This document shows positions 34,221-43,360 of a DNA stretch of 64,000 nucleotides, in pieces. Under the pieces are notes generated by a model. The model had not been told where the DNA came from and ran no database searches. It saw nothing but the letters and a program-made list of their open reading frames with translations. The first letter of the stretch is position 1. Each line of letters begins with the position of its first letter. A program made the position numbers and the translations under genes. This DNA is from Deltaproteobacteria bacterium (GTDB lineage: Bacteria; Desulfobacterota_D; UBA1144; Nemesobacterales; JAJCZQ01): assembly GCA_029262335.1 (NCBI GenBank), contig JAJCZQ010000027.1, forward strand, positions 27,862 to 91,861, in the 5' to 3' direction.

Positions 34221-35786
34221 TTATTGAGAGGATATTATTCCATATTTCAGATCTTTATCTTCGATATGAATATTATTGTCTATTAATAATGTACCTTGAG
34301 TTTTTTGAAGTCTGGCCAATGAAATGTTGTATTCGGTTACAGCCTCAATTTCGGTTGTTTGGGCGTCTATAAGGTCTCTTTGCGACTCAAGGACCTCTCT
34401 TGTGGTTGCTATTCCAACTCTTAATCTTTCTTCGTCATTTATAACAACCTGCTGGGCAAGTTCTACTGCGGTTTTTGCTGCTTCTATCTTCTTCTGACTG
34501 TTTCGTACTTCTCTTAATGCATCCCTTATCTCCAGTTCTATCTGTTCCTTTACTTTTTGATAGTTAATAATTCTCCTGTTAAGGTCTGCATTTGCTTTCA
34601 CATACTCTCCCTTTGCCGTCCTGTTAAATATTGGATAACTAAATACCCCTACAACTGACCAGCCTGGAAAATCACCTTCCAGTAATGTTTTAAAACTTTG
34701 AGACTGTCCGTCAAACCTTCCAGGTATAGGTTCAGGGTCGCCTCCAAAGGACTGACGGTCCGGGTTTTCATCTCCACCAAGGCCCTGGAACTGCAATAAT
34801 GCTTCAAGGGACAACCTTGGTAATTTTTGGTTTGAATAAAACTTTGTTAAGGCCCTTCCTTTTTCAATTTCATCCTGGGCTTCTTTAATTTCTATCCTGT
34901 TTTGAAAAGCAGTTTCGAGTACCTGGGTTTCATTAAACTGCATATCGCTTAATGTTTGAGGCGCTTCAGTTGGTAAAATATCAATATGGTAAGGCAATAC
35001 CAGGGCATTTTTTAACTGATCTTCACTCCTTTCGAGAAGATTTTCGGCATTAATAAGATTTACACTTCTCAGGGCTACTTCCGATTTTGCCTGTGTTACA
35101 GCCACCGGTGGGAGTGTCCCAACTTCAACTTCAATCGTATTTCTCTCTTCAAGGTCTTTTGCAAGTTCAAGGGCCTTTTTTTCTAATTCTAGATTTTGAA
35201 TAGATGCTACAAGGACCCAGTAATCACTTTCAAGATTAAATAAAACATCAGAAATTGTGAGCTCAAGCTGCTTTACGGATATATCTACATTTTTTTCAGC
35301 AATAAACAAAGGTGTTTCATTTACTTCTGTTCCAAAATTCTTAAGAAGTTCCTGTCCTATACTAAAACTGAGTGAAGAAGACAGACTTGGACTAAGAGAC
35401 TCGATAGGTGAATTTGTCTCTGACCGTGTTAAAGAAAGATTATAGAGGTCATAAAAAGTACCTGTGGATAATTTACCGCTAATACTGTTTTCAATAGTAA
35501 AATCTTTTTGAGTTACTTCTCCGCTTTCTACAAATGTACTTATTGTTGGAGACTGAATATCCGAATAGGTAGAAGTCAAAGTGAAAAAAGGATCAAAAGC
35601 CCCTTTTTCTTTTGTTACATCACCCTCAGAGAACTCAATGTTCTCTTTTTGTATCTTAATATCTCTGTTATTTTCCAGGGCTATTATTTTTGCTTCTTCA
35701 AGAGAAAGACTTAAAATTTCTTCCGCATTGGCAGGTAAAATAAATAAGGTGAATAACAATAATATTCGTATCATGTTTAAAACCAT
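34221..35786 (-). CDS. TolC-family outer membrane protein
   Basis: The 521-residue protein has a signal peptide ending NAEE after the hydrophobic stretch LLLFTLFILPA. It carries two repeats of the outer-membrane efflux family (about 25-245 and 300-500), with long helices such as LSLEEAKIIALENNRDIKIQ near the N-terminus and AAKTAVELAQQVVINDEERL near the C-terminus. It should form a trimeric outer-membrane/periplasmic exit duct. No RND, ABC or membrane-fusion partner lies next to it. An alternative start at Met5 (35774) would shorten the signal peptide. It faces away from the nearby HTTM gene only in function; both are on the minus strand 59 bp apart. Confidence 0.9.
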   Translation of the reverse strand: MVLNMIRILLLFTLFILPANAEEILSLSLEEAKIIALENNRDIKIQKENIEFSEGDVTKEKGAFDPFFTLTSTYSDIQSPTISTFVESGEVTQKDFTIENSISGKLSTGTFYDLYNLSLTRSETNSPIESLSPSLSSSLSFSIGQELLKNFGTEVNETPLFIAEKNVDISVKQLELTISDVLFNLESDYWVLVASIQNLELEKKALELAKDLEERNTIEVEVGTLPPVAVTQAKSEVALRSVNLINAENLLERSEDQLKNALVLPYHIDILPTEAPQTLSDMQFNETQVLETAFQNRIEIKEAQDEIEKGRALTKFYSNQKLPRLSLEALLQFQGLGGDENPDRQSFGGDPEPIPGRFDGQSQSFKTLLEGDFPGWSVVGVFSYPIFNRTAKGEYVKANADLNRRIINYQKVKEQIELEIRDALREVRNSQKKIEAAKTAVELAQQVVINDEERLRVGIATTREVLESQRDLIDAQTTEIEAVTEYNISLARLQKTQGTLLIDNNIHIEDKDLKYGIISSQ

Positions 35787-35846
35787 CAGAACTGATTCAA
35801 TTATATTATCACAACTACCGGCAGATCAAAGATTTATATATTAATC

Positions 35847-35880
35847 AAAAAAAAAGGGCAACCCCAAGAGGTTGCCCTTT
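35847..35880 (-). terminator. intrinsic terminator of the barrel-protein gene
   Basis: AAAGGGCAACC at 35853-35863 and GGTTGCCCTTT at 35870-35880 form an 11-bp stem with a 6-base loop. On the minus strand it is followed by nine T (35847-35855). It lies 32 bp beyond the stop of the gene at 35913-37481. Confidence 0.92.
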
Positions 35881-35912
35881 AATTAATCAAGCTAAATTAG
35901 CTCGGTTTATTC

Positions 35913-37481
35913 TTATTTAAAGAACTGGTCAATGAACACAAGTAGTCTACCCTGAATAGCGTATGGAGTACTGTCTGCACTTCCTACACCTTCTCCAGTT
36001 AGAGCTTCACCTTGCTGCTCAAGCATATCTTCAAGACCACTACCGGCAAATACTATACTACCGATAAGATCGAAGTTTACACCTGGGTGAACAGTCCATG
36101 TTAATGTACCTTCTACCTCAGTACCTATGTAACTTCCGATATCAGTACCAGGCTGAATAATACCTGATGTTTCTTCATTCCAAGCTACAAGAACCTGTGG
36201 TGTGAAAGCTAGGTAGTCAAGAAGCTTAACAGTAGCATATGCTCTTGCATAATAAGCATTCTGCACACTTGATTCAGCTCTTGCAAATACCCCGCCAGCA
36301 CCAGTAGCACTCTGGTAGATGTTTGGAATAATGTGTTTGAAAAGTAAGTTGTCTAAGTTATAAGCTGGGTTAAATACAATCACGTTACCTTCAATATCAT
36401 CAGTAAGTGAAGTATTACCATCATCACCGTCAGCCCAACCAAATTCAGCACCGATTACTTTTACAGGCCAGCTAGGATATAATTCTCCGCGCACTGCCCA
36501 TAGTAACTGGTTTGAAATATCAGCTGTGTTGCCAGGTGCTGTAAAGTTTTCAATTTCACCCCAACCGCCCTGAAGTTCACCAACAAGTCTCCAAGTATCA
36601 GTTTTAAGGTCAATTAAACCAGCATAAAGTGTGAATCTTGAAAGATCACCAACTGCACTAAAAGCATCACCTGTCTGTGGATCTGGTGCGCCAAAGTTGT
36701 TCTGGTGAATATAAGGGAACACATAACCACCAACAGTTAAGTTGATTCCGCTTACATTAGGATTGTTGAAGATCAATGCAACAGCACCGATATCATATCC
36801 TGTACCACTACCTGAGGCTAATGAATTACCTCCGGTAAAGATATCACTTACACCAACAAGTGTAATACTTGATGAACCTGCTGGGAAAGTTTTTAACCAT
36901 AAGAATCTGTCAACAAGGAACCCAAGATCTGAATGAGGATCCCAACCACCGTTTGCCAGGATACCAATACCCCAGTCAAAAGGCTGACGACCAATTCTTA
37001 CAAAACCTAAATTGTTAGGCAGCACCATGTCGATGTGAAGCATACGGAATCTCATGAATCCTTCACCTCTATCAACAGCTCCTGGGCCTGTTAACAATGC
37101 ACCTCTGAACCTATCATCTGGTGATATCGCTGAGTTAACTAGCGATGATCCTCCACCTAGTAGTTCTGAAGTTAATCCACCCCAAAGGTTGTTACTGAAA
37201 ACATCAACCTGTGTTCTGATTGTTACAGAATCACTTAATACAAGTTGTGGGGTTAAACGAAACGTAGTATCTGCAAAGAAGATGTTATCCTTATTAGTAC
37301 CAAATCCAAGAGCTTCTGCTTGTGACTGCGAAAGCGTATTTAGGAATGTGGCATTCTTAATATAACGAACCCTTTGACGAAAATAACTAGGGAACCCACC
37401 CAAATTTACCTCAACCGCTTGTGCGGGTATAGCTACACCCAAAGCTATAAGAAAGACTAACAGCCATTTGGCTTTACTCAT
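35913..37481 (-). CDS. predicted outer-membrane beta-barrel (porin-like) protein
   Basis: The 522-residue protein has a signal peptide (KWLLVFLIALGVAIPAQA) and a mature part full of alternating hydrophobic/aromatic strands. Examples are the segment RFRMLHIDMVLPNNLGFVRI, RQPFDWGIGIL and the final RLLVFIDQFF, which ends near a phenylalanine as barrel proteins do. I do not recognise a named family. It is flanked by a strong ribosome-binding site (GGAGG and GGAGAG) and a strong terminator, suggesting high expression as a major porin. It is the gene just before the OprO/P-like porin and might be functionally related to envelope uptake, which is inference. Confidence 0.72.
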   Translation of the reverse strand: MSKAKWLLVFLIALGVAIPAQAVEVNLGGFPSYFRQRVRYIKNATFLNTLSQSQAEALGFGTNKDNIFFADTTFRLTPQLVLSDSVTIRTQVDVFSNNLWGGLTSELLGGGSSLVNSAISPDDRFRGALLTGPGAVDRGEGFMRFRMLHIDMVLPNNLGFVRIGRQPFDWGIGILANGGWDPHSDLGFLVDRFLWLKTFPAGSSSITLVGVSDIFTGGNSLASGSGTGYDIGAVALIFNNPNVSGINLTVGGYVFPYIHQNNFGAPDPQTGDAFSAVGDLSRFTLYAGLIDLKTDTWRLVGELQGGWGEIENFTAPGNTADISNQLLWAVRGELYPSWPVKVIGAEFGWADGDDGNTSLTDDIEGNVIVFNPAYNLDNLLFKHIIPNIYQSATGAGGVFARAESSVQNAYYARAYATVKLLDYLAFTPQVLVAWNEETSGIIQPGTDIGSYIGTEVEGTLTWTVHPGVNFDLIGSIVFAGSGLEDMLEQQGEALTGEGVGSADSTPYAIQGRLLVFIDQFFK

Positions 37482-37666
37482 CTCTCCTTACCTCCTTTAT
37501 TTAGTTTGTGGCTTTGCTAAATTTAAACAAAATTAATTTATTTGTCAAGATCATAAAATTTTTGCCCAATTGCAATAACCCTGACATACATAGCATTTTA
37601 CAACACTTTATATATGTATTTCAAGTGAAATATTAACATTTTTTAAAAATAGCATTTTTAAACATA

Positions 37667-37694
37667 AAAACCCGGCAATTTCTTACCGGGTTTT
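37667..37694 (-). terminator. intrinsic terminator of the phosphate-selective porin gene
   Basis: AAAACCCGG at 37667-37675 pairs with CCGGGTTTT at 37686-37694, a 9-bp stem with a 10-base loop, followed on the minus strand by a T-rich sequence. It lies 46 bp after the porin stop. Confidence 0.85.
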
Positions 37695-37739
37695 AACTCT
37701 CAATTATAGGTTAGGAGAGATTGAGTTAAGCAGTCTTTT

Positions 37740-39101
37740 TTAGAAATAAGCCTGAAGCTGTACCCTTAACTGGTTATCACTTTCGTCATTACCGGTAACA
37801 TCTTCTTCCTGCTGGTATGAGTAATCAGCCTGTATTTTCCACCTGTGGTCATGTGTTATATAGTAGTTAATACCACCTGTGATTTCCCAAACCGTGTCTC
37901 TTGGGTCACCTTCTCCAAGGTTGATGTTTGCGCCATCATCGTAGTCGATGTAGGACCATCTTCCTGCAACCTCAACTGTTTTAGGCATTACGAATACACC
38001 AGCCTGAACATTGAAACCCTGGTCATAAGCTGTATCACCTGTTGTGTCGTTAGGTGAAATCCATCTTCCGTAGTATCCGCCCTGTACGTTGAATACCGGG
38101 TGTCTGTAGTTAAGGTCAGCTGTCCATGTATATGTATCAGCATCGTTTGTTCCCAATTCATCGAGCCTGTCAAATACATCATTGTCAGGTGATTTTCCAG
38201 GAGCCTGGTCCCTGTTGATTGTTAAGCCGTAGAAACCAATACCTGCTGTAAATACTCCTCCTGGCACTTTTGAGAAGTTAGGCATGATTTTATAATCTCC
38301 GCCTGAAACAAAACTTCCGCCTGAATATTTAAGGTTACCGCCGTTGCTCCACATAAACTGTGCCCTACCGGCCCACATTACGTTTGAGTTTTCCTGTCTT
38401 CCGTTTCTTCCTGCTCCGTTAAATACACCTGCACCGTATGCAAGGTACTGTCCAAGAACACCGTTTAGAGATGCACCCCTGTCACGGCCTGCTCCAAATT
38501 CATCGTTAAGTATTGATCTGTCAACAAACTGCAGTGTTGAGGATGAAGTCAGCTCGTCTCTACCAAAAGGTACTTTGTACTGACCTACCCTTGGTGCAAT
38601 TGATTTGTTGTATGCGAAATCAAAGTACATGTCCCTTAGTGTTACACTGTCCCTTGCTCCAAGCTGGATTGTGTATAGGAACCAGGGTCTGAATGCATTA
38701 CCATTCCATTTAAACCTTAATCTCTGTACCCTGAATTCGGTTTCCGTTAGTCCGCTGTCCGGGTCGTCTACCTGTAATTTAAACTGACCGCGCATTCTGA
38801 ATTTCATCTTCCAGTTGCCGTCATTTGATTTAAAGTAAAGCCCTTTCTTGTAACCGGCTTCAAACTTTTCTGTCCATCCGGCTTTTTCACCGCTCATTGC
38901 GTCATAAAGCTTCTGGTTTACTTCCTGGTTCTGGTTTTCCAGCATGTTGATCTGGTCCTGAAGTTTTTGCATCTGGTTTTTCAGGTCTTCAAGTTCAACA
39001 TGGTGTCTTGCTTTTGATTTTGCAACCATCTCCTCAGCATTAACACTCCCTGACGGGATTGCTAATATTAAGCCAACAATTATCAAAATGAGACTTCTCA
39101 T
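37740..39101 (-). CDS. OprO/OprP-family phosphate-selective porin
   Basis: The start at 39101 is chosen because AAAGGAGGA lies just upstream and the resulting protein begins with a signal peptide (MRSLILIIVGLILAIPSG ending VNAE). In-frame upstream ATGs would add up to 17 residues. The mature protein (453 residues in all) has an N-terminal coiled-coil (ELEDLKNQMQKLQDQINMLE) followed by a porin O/P barrel with KGLYFKSNDGNWKMKFRMRG, VGQYKVPFGRDELTS and a terminal phenylalanine. It should let phosphate or polyphosphate cross the outer membrane. It is divergent from phoB and preceded by candidate Pho boxes, supporting phosphate-starvation control. Confidence 0.88.
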   Translation of the reverse strand: MRSLILIIVGLILAIPSGSVNAEEMVAKSKARHHVELEDLKNQMQKLQDQINMLENQNQEVNQKLYDAMSGEKAGWTEKFEAGYKKGLYFKSNDGNWKMKFRMRGQFKLQVDDPDSGLTETEFRVQRLRFKWNGNAFRPWFLYTIQLGARDSVTLRDMYFDFAYNKSIAPRVGQYKVPFGRDELTSSSTLQFVDRSILNDEFGAGRDRGASLNGVLGQYLAYGAGVFNGAGRNGRQENSNVMWAGRAQFMWSNGGNLKYSGGSFVSGGDYKIMPNFSKVPGGVFTAGIGFYGLTINRDQAPGKSPDNDVFDRLDELGTNDADTYTWTADLNYRHPVFNVQGGYYGRWISPNDTTGDTAYDQGFNVQAGVFVMPKTVEVAGRWSYIDYDDGANINLGEGDPRDTVWEITGGINYYITHDHRWKIQADYSYQQEEDVTGNDESDNQLRVQLQAYF

Positions 39102-39174
39102 TTTAATCCTCCTTTCGTACATATTCGCCTCCTTAAGACTATTTTGATTCATGGCATCAATGTAATTTGGTCCC

Positions 39175-39213
39175 GTTAAGAAAGTATGAAATAAATGTTA
39201 AGGAAATGTTAAG
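39175..39213. promoter_or_regulatory. candidate Pho box cluster between porin and phoB
   Basis: GTTAAG occurs at 39175-39180, 39197-39202 and 39208-39213, spaced by 22 and 11 bp, that is, on one 11-bp helical period. Read on the porin strand this is CTTAAC-N5-CTTAACATTT, the same pattern as upstream of pstS. A TACATT at 39159-39164 lies exactly 10 bp beyond the last unit toward the porin and fits a -10 element. Direct 11-bp repeats are the hallmark of PhoB/PhoP sites; the exact consensus here is inferred. Confidence 0.7.
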
Positions 39214-39285
39214 AGATGTTTATTTAATATATCCGGTGTTATACAATCTTAATGTAAAATAAATTTCATGGGAAACATATAATTT

Positions 39286-39975
39286 ATGGAAAATGTAATA
39301 GCTATTGTAGATGACGAAAAAGATATACTTCAGCTTGTAAGTCACCACCTGAAGAGAGAAGGTTTTAAGGTCAAGGAGTTTCACAACGGAAAAGATTTAC
39401 TCCTGTTCCTGGAATCGGTAACTCCCGATCTTGCCCTGCTGGACATTATGCTTCCCGGGATTGACGGCCTGGAACTTTGCAAAATGTTAAAAAGCAAAAA
39501 TTCCACCTCCTCCATACCAATAATAATGCTTACGGCCAAGGGCACTGAGGCCGATGTAGTTGTGGGCCTTGAACTTGGGGCCGATGACTATATTGTAAAA
39601 CCTTTTAGTCCCAGGGAGCTTGTAGCAAGGGTAAAGTCTGTATTAAGACGAATGAACACCGTAGAAGTTGATGACGATATTATTCAGCTTGGCGATATAA
39701 AGATAAATACACAGCGTTATGAAGTATATGTTAAGAGTAAGAGAGTAGAACTTACAACCACCGAGTTCAAAATTCTTGAAGCACTCGGTGAGGGAGAAGG
39801 CAGGGTATTTACAAGAGACCAGCTTCTTAAAAGAAAAAGACTCTGGGGAGACGACAAACTTGTTTACGACAGGACCATAGACGTACATGTAAAAAATCTT
39901 AGGGATAAGCTCGGTGCTTGTGGTAAAATGATAAAGACAGTAAGAAGCATAGGATATAAGTTAGAATTACAGTAA
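39286..39975 (+). CDS. phoB: phosphate regulon response regulator PhoB
   Basis: The 229-residue protein has a receiver domain with acidic residues Asp9/Asp10, phospho-acceptor Asp53 in ALLDIMLPGIDG and the conserved Lys in IMLTAKG. An OmpR/PhoB winged-helix domain follows (about 130-229) with RVELTTTEFKILEALGEGEG and RTIDVHVKNLRDKLG. It activates or represses Pho promoters when phosphorylated. It is one base upstream of phoR and divergent from the porin. Naming it PhoB rather than another OmpR-type regulator rests on the pst and porin neighbours. Confidence 0.93.
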   Translation: MENVIAIVDDEKDILQLVSHHLKREGFKVKEFHNGKDLLLFLESVTPDLALLDIMLPGIDGLELCKMLKSKNSTSSIPIIMLTAKGTEADVVVGLELGADDYIVKPFSPRELVARVKSVLRRMNTVEVDDDIIQLGDIKINTQRYEVYVKSKRVELTTTEFKILEALGEGEGRVFTRDQLLKRKRLWGDDKLVYDRTIDVHVKNLRDKLGACGKMIKTVRSIGYKLELQ

Positions 39976-39976
39976 A

Positions 39977-41344
39977 TTGAAACTTTTCAGAAGAAACTTT
40001 CTTTATATAGTAGTACTAATCAGTTTAATAATTGTTGCACTTTCCTTTTTCTCATTTCCGGAATTAAAAAAAACTATTATTATCTTTGGTATTATTCTTT
40101 TTTTCTTTTCTTTCCTTATATGTTATCAACTTGAAAAAAACTTCCAGCTGATTCTTGAAAGGATAATTAACTATTCCAACCTTATATCAAAGGGAAACTT
40201 TCAGAAAAATGTGTTCGATAGTACGCTTGATTACCTGAACCCCCACATTTCTTCGACATTTCAGGATCTTTCCTCAAACCTCAACGACCTCTTTTCATCA
40301 CTTGAAAAAGAAAAAAATGAACTTGAGGCCATACTGGATGCAATGAGTGAAGGGGTAATTGTTGTTTCAAGAAACGGCATAATTACACTAATAAACAACT
40401 CCGCTGAAAAAATGTTTCAGCTTGATGAAGATTATTTGAATAAACCCTATTGGGAGATGATAAGAAACAAACAGCTCCACGAACTGATATCAGAATCTCT
40501 TGAGAATAAAACTGAGATAAAAAAGGAAATTAATGTCATCTATCCGGAAGAAAAATTTTATTTTGCAAACACAATTTCCCTTGAAAAACCATCGGAGGAG
40601 ATTATCACCGTAATTTTTGATATTACCGAGTTTAAGAAACTTGAGAGAATTAAAGCCGATTTCATTGCAAACGTCTCACATGAATTAAGGACTCCCCTTA
40701 CATCCATTAAAGGTTACTCAGAGACACTAGAAGACGGGGCATTTGAGAATGCCGATGAGCAGAGGCAGTTTCAAAAAATTATTACAAGGAATACAAACAG
40801 GCTTATAAGCATTGTTTCAGACCTTCTGATATTGTCTGAACTGGAAGGTAAAGACACTTTGTTTGGTGAAAGTTCCAATGAAGAATTTGAAACAATTAAT
40901 GTAAATGAAATTATTAAACAGACCCATGCCTCTTTAAAGAGAAAGATAAAAGACAAGCAGATTGAAGAGTCAGTTGAACTTGAGGCCGACCTGCCTCAGA
41001 TAAAGGGAATTAAGTTTTTTCTTGAACAGATGTTTACCAACCTGATTGATAATGCAGTCAAATACACCGAAAGCGGAGGAAAAGTCAGCATTCGGTCATC
41101 TGTAAATGAAGGTAATGTAGTAATACAAATTTCAGACACAGGGATTGGAATACCCAAAGACGATCAGGACCGTATCTTTGAAAGATTCTACAGGGTGGAT
41201 AAAAACCGTTCACGGAAAATCGGCGGCACAGGGCTGGGGCTTAGTATTGTAAAACACATAGTACTGGTACACGGCGGTGTTATCAGCCTGGTAAGTGAAG
41301 AGGGAAAAGGAAGTGAATTTATAATAGAACTTCCTGTAAAATAA
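39977..41344 (+). CDS. phoR: phosphate regulon sensor histidine kinase PhoR
   Basis: The 455-residue protein starts with TTG one base after the phoB stop. Two membrane helices lie at about 8-23 and 31-50 with little or no periplasmic loop, then a HAMP-like linker and a PAS domain (about 110-215). The kinase core has the H-box FIANVSHELRTPLTSIKGYS with His near 235, N-box TNLIDNAVKYT, G1 DTGIGIPKDDQDRIFERFY and G2 GGTGLGLSIVKHI. The lack of a periplasmic sensor domain fits PhoR, which is controlled through PhoU and the Pst transporter. It converges with the pst-phoU operon. Confidence 0.93.
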   Translation: MKLFRRNFLYIVVLISLIIVALSFFSFPELKKTIIIFGIILFFFSFLICYQLEKNFQLILERIINYSNLISKGNFQKNVFDSTLDYLNPHISSTFQDLSSNLNDLFSSLEKEKNELEAILDAMSEGVIVVSRNGIITLINNSAEKMFQLDEDYLNKPYWEMIRNKQLHELISESLENKTEIKKEINVIYPEEKFYFANTISLEKPSEEIITVIFDITEFKKLERIKADFIANVSHELRTPLTSIKGYSETLEDGAFENADEQRQFQKIITRNTNRLISIVSDLLILSELEGKDTLFGESSNEEFETINVNEIIKQTHASLKRKIKDKQIEESVELEADLPQIKGIKFFLEQMFTNLIDNAVKYTESGGKVSIRSSVNEGNVVIQISDTGIGIPKDDQDRIFERFYRVDKNRSRKIGGTGLGLSIVKHIVLVHGGVISLVSEEGKGSEFIIELPVK

Positions 41345-41363
41345 AAGTATTTAAATATTAATC

Positions 41364-42029
41364 TTAGTTCAGATCATTCAGATGATGGTGTTTTAGCACA
41401 TCGCCGGTTGCAATATAAAACGCGTCCTCGGCAATATTTGTAGCAAGATCAGCAACCCTTTCAAGGTGTCTTGCAATAAAGATCAGCCTTAAAGCCCTGT
41501 CGACTAACTGAGCATCAGACATAACAAATGTCATAAGCTCCCTTACAATTTGCGGTTCAAGAGCATCCACTTCGTCATCTTTAATACAAACCTGGACTGC
41601 CATTTCGGAATCAAGCTTCATAAAGCTGTCAAGAGACTCCTTAAGCATTTCAATTGCCTTATCAGCCATTCTTTGAATATCTATAAGCGGTTTAATAGTG
41701 GGCTGCTCTGATAGCGGGATTGACATCTTGGCTATGTTTACTGCGTGGTCGCCGATCCTTTCAAGGTCATTGTTTATTTTCATTATCATTGTAACAACTC
41801 GCAGGTCTTCAGCCTCCGGGTGATAAAGAGCAAGTATCTTTATACAAAGGTTATCAATCTCAACCTCCATATTATTCACTTCGTTGTCACTTTTTATTAC
41901 TTCCTGGGCAAGAATCATGTTCCTGTCCTTGAGGCCTTTAATGCTTTTAGCAATCATTTCTTCTACTAAAGAAGCCATTTTGGATATTCTTTTTTTTAAA
42001 TCAATCATTTCTTCTTCAAATTTGATCAT
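41364..42029 (-). CDS. phoU: phosphate transport regulator PhoU
   Basis: The 221-residue all-helical protein has two PhoU repeats: the N-terminal one with EVNNMEVEIDNLCIKIL and MIMKINNDLERIGDHAVNIA, and the C-terminal one with DDEVDALEPQIVRELM and IARHLERVADLATNIAEDA. The E/D-x-R-x-D metal-binding patterns ERIGDH and ERVAD are present. PhoU links the Pst transporter to PhoR and prevents excess phosphate uptake. It is the last gene of the pst operon, 21 bp after arsC. Confidence 0.96.
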   Translation of the reverse strand: MIKFEEEMIDLKKRISKMASLVEEMIAKSIKGLKDRNMILAQEVIKSDNEVNNMEVEIDNLCIKILALYHPEAEDLRVVTMIMKINNDLERIGDHAVNIAKMSIPLSEQPTIKPLIDIQRMADKAIEMLKESLDSFMKLDSEMAVQVCIKDDEVDALEPQIVRELMTFVMSDAQLVDRALRLIFIARHLERVADLATNIAEDAFYIATGDVLKHHHLNDLN

Positions 42030-42050
42030 AATTAACCTCGAAACAGATTG

Positions 42051-42458
42051 TTAAAAATTACCTATTATCCATTCTTTTATTTGGTTTCCCGTATCTTTGA
42101 AGTAATCCAGTTTTTCTTTGTCATTGCCCTTAAATGCAGTCGGGTCATTAAAACTTTTATGAATATAGTTTCCACCTTTTAAATATACCGGGCAATTCTC
42201 ATTTGCACTGTCACATACTGTAACAACACGGTCAAAATCTTTATCATCAAATTCGTCCATGTGTTTTGAATAGTGACCGCTCATGTCTACACCGATTTCT
42301 TTCATAGCCTTTTTTGCAAAACTGTTAACTTCTGTAACCTGAGTGCCTGCACTAAATGCCTCGTACCTGTCACCAAGAAAATGGTTCATTATTCCTTCCG
42401 CCATCTGAGACCTTGAGGAATTATGTGTACATAGAAACAGGACTTTTTTTCTTTCCAT
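42051..42458 (-). CDS. arsC: thioredoxin-coupled arsenate reductase ArsC (LMW-phosphatase type)
   Basis: The 135-residue protein has the P-loop LCTHNSSRSQMAEG with the nucleophile Cys10 and the two resolving cysteines Cys82 and Cys89 in VCDSANENCP. This numbering matches the well-studied Staphylococcus plasmid ArsC. The triple-cysteine relay reduces arsenate to arsenite using thioredoxin. The gene sits between pstB and phoU with 5 and 21 bp gaps, inside the phosphate operon. That context fits detoxifying arsenate imported by the phosphate transporter, and expression would rise with phosphate starvation. No arsenite efflux gene is nearby. Confidence 0.92.
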   Translation of the reverse strand: MERKKVLFLCTHNSSRSQMAEGIMNHFLGDRYEAFSAGTQVTEVNSFAKKAMKEIGVDMSGHYSKHMDEFDDKDFDRVVTVCDSANENCPVYLKGGNYIHKSFNDPTAFKGNDKEKLDYFKDTGNQIKEWIIGNF

Positions 42459-42463
42459 CTCAA

Positions 42464-43324
42464 TTAACCAAATTTCCCCGACACGTAGTCTTCGGTTTGT
42501 TTCTTCGCAGGGTTCAGGAATATCTTTTCTGTCTTCGCGTATTCGACAAGTTCACCTAGGTACATAAACGCTGTATAGTCAGAAACCCTGGAAGCCTGCT
42601 GCATATTATGTGTAACAATTACGATTGTATAATTTTCCTTAAGCTGTGTTATAAGGTCCTCAATTTTTCCGGTAGCAACAGGATCAAGGGCGGAACATGG
42701 TTCGTCCATTAAAAGTATGTGCGGTTCAACAGCTATCGCTCTTGCTATACAGAGCCTCTGCTGCTGTCCTCCCGACATGCCAAGTGCACTCTCATCAAGC
42801 CTGTCTTTTACCTCTTCCCAAAGTGCTGCTCCATTTAAACTTTTTTCTACTATTTCATCAAGCTGAGACTTATCATTTATACCGGCAATCCTGGCACCGT
42901 ATGCAACATTTTCATATATAGATTTTGGAAAAGGGTTTGATTTCTGGAACACCATACCCACTCTTTTCCTTAGATTTGTAATATCAACTGCATGGTCGTA
43001 GATGTTGTCGCCGTTAATTCTTATTTCACCCGATACGGTACATGAATCGATCAGATCATTTAGCCTGTTAAAGCACCTAAGAAGTGTCGATTTGCCGCAC
43101 CCGGAAGGCCCGATAAATGCTGTAGCATGGTTCTTTGGTATTTCCAGGGAAATGTTATAAAGTGCCTGTTTATTCCCGTAACTAAGGTTCAGATCTTCCA
43201 CTTCAACCACTGGATCAGCAATGTTGGGCTTTATGGCCGAATTGTCCTGCTTGGGTGCAGTCTCTGTCTTTACCTTTTCCTCTATTTCACTCATAATTTC
43301 CTGCCTAACCTCATAAGTTGCCAC
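42464..43324 (-). CDS. pstB: phosphate ABC transporter ATP-binding protein PstB
   Basis: The 286-residue protein carries all ABC ATPase motifs: Walker [10 protein letters not shown] near 73-81, signature [10 protein letters not shown], Walker [14 protein letters not shown] and the switch His in IVTHNMQQA. An N-terminal extension of about 35 residues with acidic character ([11 protein letters not shown]) precedes the ATPase core. The start is GTG at 43324 with AGGAGG 9 bp upstream. It energises phosphate import through PstC and PstA and is followed by arsC. Confidence 0.97.
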   Translation of the reverse strand: MATYEVRQEIMSEIEEKVKTETAPKQDNSAIKPNIADPVVEVEDLNLSYGNKQALYNISLEIPKNHATAFIGPSGCGKSTLLRCFNRLNDLIDSCTVSGEIRINGDNIYDHAVDITNLRKRVGMVFQKSNPFPKSIYENVAYGARIAGINDKSQLDEIVEKSLNGAALWEEVKDRLDESALGMSGGQQQRLCIARAIAVEPHILLMDEPCSALDPVATGKIEDLITQLKENYTIVIVTHNMQQASRVSDYTAFMYLGELVEYAKTEKIFLNPAKKQTEDYVSGKFG

Positions 43325-43360
43325 TTTAACAAACCTCCTGTCAAATTACAACTAAAATAA

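Noticed and set aside
43127..43360. Plus-strand open frame across the pstB start
   Set aside because: It is antisense to pstB, which has clear ATPase motifs and a good GTG start, and the frame has no family features.
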